DNA of 64,000 bases from Dichotomocladium elegans (taxonomy: Eukaryota; Mucoromycota; Mucoromycetes; Mucorales; Lichtheimiaceae). The first letter of the stretch is position 1, and each line of letters starts with the position of its first letter. Below, piece after piece: positions 58,930 through 64,000 of the stretch. A model generated the notes under the pieces. It did not search any database. It was not told where the DNA came from and worked only from the letters and a program-made list of their open reading frames with translations. A program made the translations under genes and the position numbers. Where the stretch lies: assembly GCA_025716815.1 (NCBI GenBank), contig JAIXMN010000003.1, positions 744,001 to 808,000 on the forward strand. Direction: 5' to 3'.

Positions 58930-61900
58930 ATTCCCTCTCCCGAAACTCTTGGTCGTCCTCGAGCAATAACAATGAATTTGTAGCAGCGGTTCGTCGATCT
59001 GCAGCTCGTGAGGTGGCGGGATCGTACCACGTGGATTGCGGGGCAGTGGGAAGGTGGACCGGGCGAAGTCGATCTGTGTGGACCCAAGAATTATAGAGGG
59101 AGCCATTCATATCCCGCACTTGATAGATATCGGTGTCGAGGTTGCGGGCAGTTACTACAAAAGGTCCCTTCCAGTTATATTCGAGGTTCAGTTTGTTCTC
59201 ATGGCGCATGAGGACGTGGTCTCCAATAGCAAAAACTTGAGGCTTGAGCACCGCATCCCAAATGGCTTTGTCTCTTTTGGCGTTGGCAGTGAGCCGTTCT
59301 GTTGCGGATGCCCGAGCTTCTCGAAGGCGAAGTAACGAAGGCTTGCGGTCCTCCAGTAGTTCTTCCGGACTGGCGTCAGGTTCCTTAATTAGCGATGGAT
59401 GAAGCATATCACCAGGTAAACGGGGCTCAACACCATACACCAAAAAGTATGGGCTCACGCCTGTTGTGCGGTGTTTTCTGATGCGACAAGCAAAAACGGC
59501 TGTGTCCAAATAGTCATCCCAAGTGGAAATTGCACCATTTACATACTTGCGAAGCATTTGCTTTAGGATTCCGTTGGTGCGTTCGACCTTGCCGTTCGAC
59601 CTTGGATGAAACGCAGATGTTGCCTGGTGGTTAACTTTAAGGCGCCCAAGATATGTATTCAGAACTTTGGACATGAAGTTTGCACCCCGGTCGGTGACTA
59701 CTTCTGTGGGACAAGAGAACGGCATGACAATTTCGTTAAATAGGAAGTCAGCAATCACCGGGGCAGTAGCATCTGGGACGGCTCGCGCAATCGTCCAATT
59801 GGTAGTGTAATCCACCGCGACAAGAATCCATCGGTTGCCACGGGCCGTTGTTGGTAGTTCGCCGATAAAATCTAAGTGCCAGCGCGAAAATACTGGCGGA
59901 ATTTCCGGCAAGCACATTGGGCCGTGATGAGTATGTCGGTCTGCGCTCGCAGCAAGCTGGCATTGTGGGCAGTTTTTGAGCCAGTCTTGAATATCCGTCT
60001 TCATATCCGGCCACCACCAACGTTTCTTGATTAAATCAAAGATGGTTTCACGGCCGGCGTGCCCAAAGCTCTTGTGGAAGTGCTGTACGAGATCCGCCCT
60101 TCGGGCAAACAGTGCGTAACGTACCTCTTCTTCCTGTCCGTTGGTTTTTATTTTGCGAAACACCTGATCGTTACGGACCGTGAATTTCGTCTGGTGCTTC
60201 TGCAGGATGTCTTTGTATATCGCTGGCCACTCAGCCGGTTTGCGAGTGTAGAAACGAGGCCAGTCGGATTCTTGGATTGCTTTGACCGCATACAGATATT
60301 CGGGTTCAAGTGAAGCTTCGGTCGTCGAACACTGAGGGCCATCGCGACGAGAGAGCAAATCGGGGACATGATTTTCTCGGCCGGGCTTATATTCGATGTG
60401 TGGGTCGTAAAGCTCAAGCTCTGCTATCCATCGTGTTAGTCGTGGCGTGGGCTTGCGCTGTGTGCGGAAGTAGCGGAGTGGATGATGGTCGGTGATTACG
60501 GTGTATTTTCTTCCTTCCACAAAACAGCGCCAAGCTCGCAATGCCGTAAGGATTCCAAGAAGTTCGCGCTCTTGAGCGGGGTAAGCGCGCTCCTGAAGAG
60601 AAAACTTCTTTGACTCAAATGCGACAGGGTGGAGTAACCCATCGGGTCCTTCTTGTAACAGTACACCACCACTGGCGTAATCTGATGCATCCGTTTCAAT
60701 AACAAAAGGCTTTTCCTGATTGGGTGGTTGTAATACCGGGGCACTTGCCATTCGTGACTTAAGTTCGTCAAAAGCGGCTCGGCATTGTTCAGTCCAGACA
60801 ATCGCTCTTGTTTTTGCCCCTGTTCCCTGTGTTAGATCGGTTAACGGGGCAGCAATGGACGCGAACCCCCGGATGAACCGACGGTAATGAGAACAGAGCC
60901 CAACAAACTGCCTCACTTCTTGGACATTGGTAGGCTGGGGCCAGTCTTGTATGGCCTTGACCTTCTTACTCGACGGCAGAATACCTTGAGCGCCCAACTG
61001 ATAGCCGAGGAACTCCAGTTCAGTTTGGAAAAAGGTGCATTTCTTGCGGTTGGCTATTAGTTTAGCTTGACGAAGGCGATCAAGGACCTGGCGTACATGT
61101 TGGACGTGCTCCTCCTCAGTCTTCGAGTACACCAGCACATCATCGAGGTATACCAACGCAAACTTGTCAATACAGTCGGCAAGCGTTTTGTTCATCATTG
61201 CTTGGAAGACCGGTGGTGCGTTTGTCAGGCCGAAACTAAGGACGCGCCACTCGAATGATCCATACCTAGTATTAAAAGCCGTCTTTGGGATATCCTCTTC
61301 GCGGATTCGGACTTGATGGTACCCACTACGAAGGTCTATGCTAGAAAAGTATCGTGCGCCGGCAAGTCTCTCGAGACACTCGTCAATCCGCGGGAGAGGA
61401 TGGGAATTCCTTTTTGTCACCGCATTCAGCGCGCGATAATCAATGCAAAGGCGGAGGGAACCGTCCTTTTTGCGTACGAAGAGCACTGGTGCTCCCCATG
61501 GTGATGCGCTTGGTCGGATAAGGCGTAATTCTAGTAACTCGTCAAGCTGCTTACGCAATTCGTCCAGTTCCCGAGGACTCATTTTATAAGGATGTCGATT
61601 GATAGGAGTTGCATCGCCAGTGTTGATGACATGGGACACATCACGAATTGGAGGAAGCCCTGGAAGTTTGTCCTGGAAGACGTCACTATAGTCAGCGAGT
61701 AATTCGTTAATGCTGCTACGTGTGGTCGGCGTTTCCTCCGTCGATGGCTCTTTTAGGTAGAGCAGGAATATATCGGCGACCTGCTTTTGATGTTCTAGTC
61801 GCTGCACTTGTCGATGAGAAATCAGGTAGGATAATTCTGGAAGGTTGCGACGATACTTGGGGTGGAGTGTATACTCTTTGCCGTTCTGCAAAATGCGCCA

Positions 61901-62407
61901 GGTATCGAGATCCCAATCTGGTGTGGGGTGCATGCGTTTGATCCAATCGCGTCCCAGGATTAAGTCGAATTTAGTATCTAACACGTAAGCTGGGACATCA
62001 TGTACAAGTCCAGCTGCGTTCACTGAAAGGGTTACCATCTCCTTGATTTCCAGCGTATGCCCACCAGCAGTTTCAACTTCCTGGTTGGGGACAACTTTTC
62101 TTGGAAGTCCCAGTGCGACCTTAGATGTTACGTATGACGCTGTTGCTCCGCTATCCAAAAGAACCTCGATGGTATTACCATTACATAACATGGAATACAA
62201 GGGCAACTGTGTCTGGTTTATTGAATACAATGACTCGATATGTTTGATGTCATTCCGTATGCCTTGTAACATTCCATGTGGTTTTTGTAGCGGTGGGTCT
62301 TCGGATAGGTCGATCAGAGGCGCAATTTCTGTCTCCGACATGGGCGTCGTCTTATCCTGGTTCATCGTGTGAAGGGATAGCTTGGTACGCGCCGGGAATC
62401 CCTTCAA
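58895..62407 (-). CDS. Pol polyprotein (PR-RT-RH-IN) of the Ty3/gypsy element
   Basis: An intact frame of about 1170 codons in -1 relative to gag; its first in-frame codon after the overlap is TTG, not ATG, so it is expected to be made as a gag-pol fusion. In order it has an aspartic protease (LLDSGATASYV), reverse transcriptase (YLDDVLVYSK, the YxDD catalytic motif), RNase H (IETDASDYASGG), an integrase zinc finger (HKSFGHAGRET ... CPQC) and an integrase core (WHLDFIGEL, VTDRGANF, SNGKVERTNG, the D,D35E residues). The C-terminus has a GPF/Y-type module (YNWKGPFVV) and no visible chromodomain. The frame crosses the polypurine tract and ends 35 nt inside the LTR. Confidence 0.95.
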   Translation of the reverse strand: MKGFPARTKLSLHTMNQDKTTPMSETEIAPLIDLSEDPPLQKPHGMLQGIRNDIKHIESLYSINQTQLPLYSMLCNGNTIEVLLDSGATASYVTSKVALGLPRKVVPNQEVETAGGHTLEIKEMVTLSVNAAGLVHDVPAYVLDTKFDLILGRDWIKRMHPTPDWDLDTWRILQNGKEYTLHPKYRRNLPELSYLISHRQVQRLEHQKQVADIFLLYLKEPSTEETPTTRSSINELLADYSDVFQDKLPGLPPIRDVSHVINTGDATPINRHPYKMSPRELDELRKQLDELLELRLIRPSASPWGAPVLFVRKKDGSLRLCIDYRALNAVTKRNSHPLPRIDECLERLAGARYFSSIDLRSGYHQVRIREEDIPKTAFNTRYGSFEWRVLSFGLTNAPPVFQAMMNKTLADCIDKFALVYLDDVLVYSKTEEEHVQHVRQVLDRLRQAKLIANRKKCTFFQTELEFLGYQLGAQGILPSSKKVKAIQDWPQPTNVQEVRQFVGLCSHYRRFIRGFASIAAPLTDLTQGTGAKTRAIVWTEQCRAAFDELKSRMASAPVLQPPNQEKPFVIETDASDYASGGVLLQEGPDGLLHPVAFESKKFSLQERAYPAQERELLGILTALRAWRCFVEGRKYTVITDHHPLRYFRTQRKPTPRLTRWIAELELYDPHIEYKPGRENHVPDLLSRRDGPQCSTTEASLEPEYLYAVKAIQESDWPRFYTRKPAEWPAIYKDILQKHQTKFTVRNDQVFRKIKTNGQEEEVRYALFARRADLVQHFHKSFGHAGRETIFDLIKKRWWWPDMKTDIQDWLKNCPQCQLAASADRHTHHGPMCLPEIPPVFSRWHLDFIGELPTTARGNRWILVAVDYTTNWTIARAVPDATAPVIADFLFNEIVMPFSCPTEVVTDRGANFMSKVLNTYLGRLKVNHQATSAFHPRSNGKVERTNGILKQMLRKYVNGAISTWDDYLDTAVFACRIRKHRTTGVSPYFLVYGVEPRLPGDMLHPSLIKEPDASPEELLEDRKPSLLRLREARASATERLTANAKRDKAIWDAVLKPQVFAIGDHVLMRHENKLNLEYNWKGPFVVTARNLDTDIYQVRDMNGSLYNSWVHTDRLRPVHLPTAPQSTWYDPATSRAADRRTAATNSLLLLEDDQEFRERELSWTDRASHVA
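58930..58941 (-). other. Polypurine tract
   Basis: On the element strand gggagagggaat directly precedes the 3' LTR, the expected place for plus-strand DNA priming. It also encodes part of the pol C-terminus (reading RERELSW). Confidence 0.8.
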
Positions 62408-63609
62408 TCCTGACGCGCTTTGACTTTTAAATCATCCCCTTTCGAGGAATGGGCGAACTGTCCCTGCCGGTTCCTCCCGAATGACGGCGAACTACAATTC
62501 CGCGCAAGGTGGCCTCTACCGCCGCAATTGTAGCACTGTTTATTTGACATCCTATGTTGGCCAGCGACAAGGCTGGAATTGTTCTGGTTGTGGAACGAAC
62601 TGTTGTTGTGCCACTGCTTTCGTCCTTGTCCCCATTGTTGTTGTGGGATTTGGCGGATGGCGTCAAGGTCCATTGGTGTCGGTCCGTTTGGTGGTGGTAT
62701 CCCTGGAGTCGAGTTCTGATACGCGGTTGAGGCTGGGATGGACTCTCGAAGCTCTTGCGTATATTGTTGTACTGATTCGTATTCTTCGGCTGCTTCATAG
62801 GCATCATGCAGAGTCTTTGGCTTATGAAGAGCGACCTGTAGACAAGGATCATACTCAAGCCCTCTCAAAAAATAGTGGATCGCATCTTCATCCATCATCC
62901 CAGGAAGGTCCAGCATGATGTTACGGAAAGCAACAATATACTCATGTATGGATCGTAATGGCATGTTGCGTTGTTTGAGCTCATGGAGGCGGTGGCGGGC
63001 GACCTTGTCGGAATTCCGAGGCTTGAATTCGGCACGGAACATCTCTTGGAAGTCCTGCCAGGTAGCAGGAGTCCGGTTGCTGCCGTCATCTGGATCAATA
63101 GTCGTTTCGAGATGCCGCCACCAAGTAGCAGCGCCATCCCGAAGGAGCGTGGAGGCAAAAGTTACGCGTGGTTTGTCTTCGAGACCGGTGCAGTCGAGAT
63201 ATTTGTCCACCATATGTAGCCATGCTTCCACCTTTGCTGACGAACGCTCACCACGAAACACGTCTGGCTGTACTGGTTTGATAGTCGAGGTAGCACCCCT
63301 GTCTGTTGCTAGGCGTAGCGCCGTCAACTCTGCTTGTTGTGCTTGCATCTGGGTGAGCATTGCATGGATTGTCTCTAACATTTTACTCTGGTCCATGGTT
63401 ACGGCCTTGATAAACTTGTCTGCTAGAACTTGTGCACGGGACTTCAGGCGTTGTAGGTTTACAGGAGTGAAATTTGCGCGGTCGTTCGGAGGTATAAAAA
63501 CTTGCTCGATGTTAGTTTTGTAAAGTTGCTTGTATCCTTCAGGTAGTAATTCAAGTATAAATTCTTGGATCCGGTATTTCTTTTGTTCTTCGGCGGAGAA
63601 AGTTGGCAT
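62404..63609 (-). CDS. Gag protein of the Ty3/gypsy element
   Basis: 401 aa, starting at the ATG 12 nt inside the 5' LTR (MPTFSAEEQKKYRIQEF). The central capsid-like retrotransposon gag domain reads VEAWLHMVDKYLDC, GAATWWRHLE and MPLRSIHEYIVAFRNIMLDL. A Pro/Gln/Asn-rich stretch precedes one CCHC zinc knuckle, CYNCGGRGHLARNC, near residue 365. The product should form cytoplasmic virus-like particles and package element RNA. The stop at 62404 overlaps the pol frame. Confidence 0.95.
   Translation of the reverse strand: MPTFSAEEQKKYRIQEFILELLPEGYKQLYKTNIEQVFIPPNDRANFTPVNLQRLKSRAQVLADKFIKAVTMDQSKMLETIHAMLTQMQAQQAELTALRLATDRGATSTIKPVQPDVFRGERSSAKVEAWLHMVDKYLDCTGLEDKPRVTFASTLLRDGAATWWRHLETTIDPDDGSNRTPATWQDFQEMFRAEFKPRNSDKVARHRLHELKQRNMPLRSIHEYIVAFRNIMLDLPGMMDEDAIHYFLRGLEYDPCLQVALHKPKTLHDAYEAAEEYESVQQYTQELRESIPASTAYQNSTPGIPPPNGPTPMDLDAIRQIPQQQWGQGRKQWHNNSSFHNQNNSSLVAGQHRMSNKQCYNCGGRGHLARNCSSPSFGRNRQGQFAHSSKGDDLKVKARQD
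62425..62431 (-). promoter_or_regulatory. Candidate -1 ribosomal frameshift slippery site, gag to pol
   Basis: In the gag frame the codons read GAT TTA AAA, giving the heptamer T TTA AAA, a canonical X XXY YYZ slip site. It lies just where the pol frame becomes open (the last pol-frame TGA ends immediately before it) and seven codons before the gag stop. A -1 slip here would fuse gag to pol. Confidence 0.7.
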
Positions 63610-63611
63610 CA

Positions 63612-63618
63612 GCTACCA
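63612..63618 (-). other. Primer-binding site, initiator Met tRNA type
   Basis: TGGTAGC on the element strand starts 2 nt inside the 5' LTR and would pair with a tRNA ending GCTACCA, as used by yeast Ty elements. The match is visible for seven nt and runs almost into the gag ATG. Confidence 0.6.
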
Positions 63619-63620
63619 GT

Positions 63621-63978
63621 TGTCGTTGCCTTGGTCACTGAGATCCTTTTACTGGGGACAACGACGGGTTCACACAGAACAGTGAATGTCACTAAGACGA
63701 TTCGGAAGATAGCGATCGATCCAAAATGATGATGTCCTTTATTCTATATTACTAGTTTGATATTTATACTTTGTTATACATTGGATATCCATAGAGGTTA
63801 TGTAAAAGATATGTCACGCCATGTAGAGCTTGTCAGGCCATAGCGACATAATGTATGCATATGCATACATTGCGGGCATGTGCCTGAGGGCGATGGGATC
63901 AGGTCATTCTAGCGTGCATATGCATGATGCAAAATCTTTACATTCATGCCACGTGACTCGCACGATCAGTCCACGACA
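63621..63978 (-). repeat. 5' LTR of the Ty3/gypsy element
   Basis: 358 bp, carrying the same TGTCG/CGACA ends and sequence as the left LTR. Transcription should start in it and run leftward. Confidence 0.95.
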
Positions 63979-64000
63979 CAACAACTGCTGGGAATAAAAA

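Larger units (their letters stand above)
58572..63978 (-). mobile_element. Complete Ty3/gypsy LTR retrotransposon
   Basis: The element is 5407 bp, transcribed right to left. Two 358-bp LTRs begin TGTCG and end CGACA. Reading them side by side I found no differences, so insertion should be recent. Flanks carry a 4-bp match, caac (58568-58571 and 63979-63982), a likely target duplication. The internal order gag, protease, reverse transcriptase, RNase H, integrase is that of Ty3/gypsy. Both ORFs are intact, so the element could be active. It sits beside Tc1-like copy B, within a transposon-rich end of the window. Confidence 0.95.

Noticed and set aside
62427..62858. Extra 143-codon minus-strand ORF inside gag
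   Set aside because: It is an alternative frame of the zinc-knuckle region of gag with no signature of its own.
1..64000. CRISPR array or prokaryotic operon signals
   Set aside because: No spaced direct repeats are present, and the genes have spliceosomal introns and eukaryotic domains throughout.

Overview
This window is nuclear DNA from a filamentous fungus, most likely an early-diverging lineage (Mucoromycota/Mucorales). The grounds are many short GT-AG introns of about 40-90 nt, a GPI-anchored chitin deacetylase, an Ssd1/Sts5-type RNB protein, a Kar9/GAR protein, and genes unusual in yeast models: a full-length EHD ATPase, an IRG-like GTPase and a WRKY-like zinc finger. The lineage is inferred; no search was run. 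Gene models were spliced by hand, and in all of them the intron phases close exactly.

Left part (1-32 kb): the 3' part of a WRKY-like zinc-finger gene; a 6.7 kb stretch with no supportable gene; a giant single-pass membrane protein with tandem DUF3712-type modules; a rhodanese plus dual-specificity MAPK-phosphatase-like gene; a decayed Tc1-like transposon; a small type I membrane protein; an eight-exon ssd1 homologue; and a seven-exon chitin deacetylase.

Central part (31.8-44.1 kb): a compact block of membrane- and ubiquitin/ADP-ribose-flavoured genes. It holds a stand-alone WWE domain protein, an Abitram-family protein, an IRG-like GTPase with an N-myristoylation consensus, a full-length EHD ATPase, a convergent Yip4/YIPF6-type Golgi protein with two NPF motifs (the ligand class of EH domains), a 10-exon tail-anchored protein of unknown function, and a complex I NDUFB11/ESSS-type subunit.

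Right part (45.8-64 kb): a Kar9-like protein ending in a GAS2/GAR microtubule-binding domain; pyruvate carboxylase (1175 aa, five exons); then a transposon-rich end. That end has a 5' fragment and a longer decayed copy of the same Tc1-like family, a remnant resembling TnpB/Fanzor proteins, and a complete Ty3/gypsy element of 5407 bp. The Ty3 element has 358-bp LTRs that look identical, a -1 slippery heptamer at the gag-pol junction, and a tRNA-iMet-like primer site.

The IRG-like/EHD neighbourhood is the most unusual part: two different membrane-remodelling NTPases lie 1.4 kb apart on one strand.
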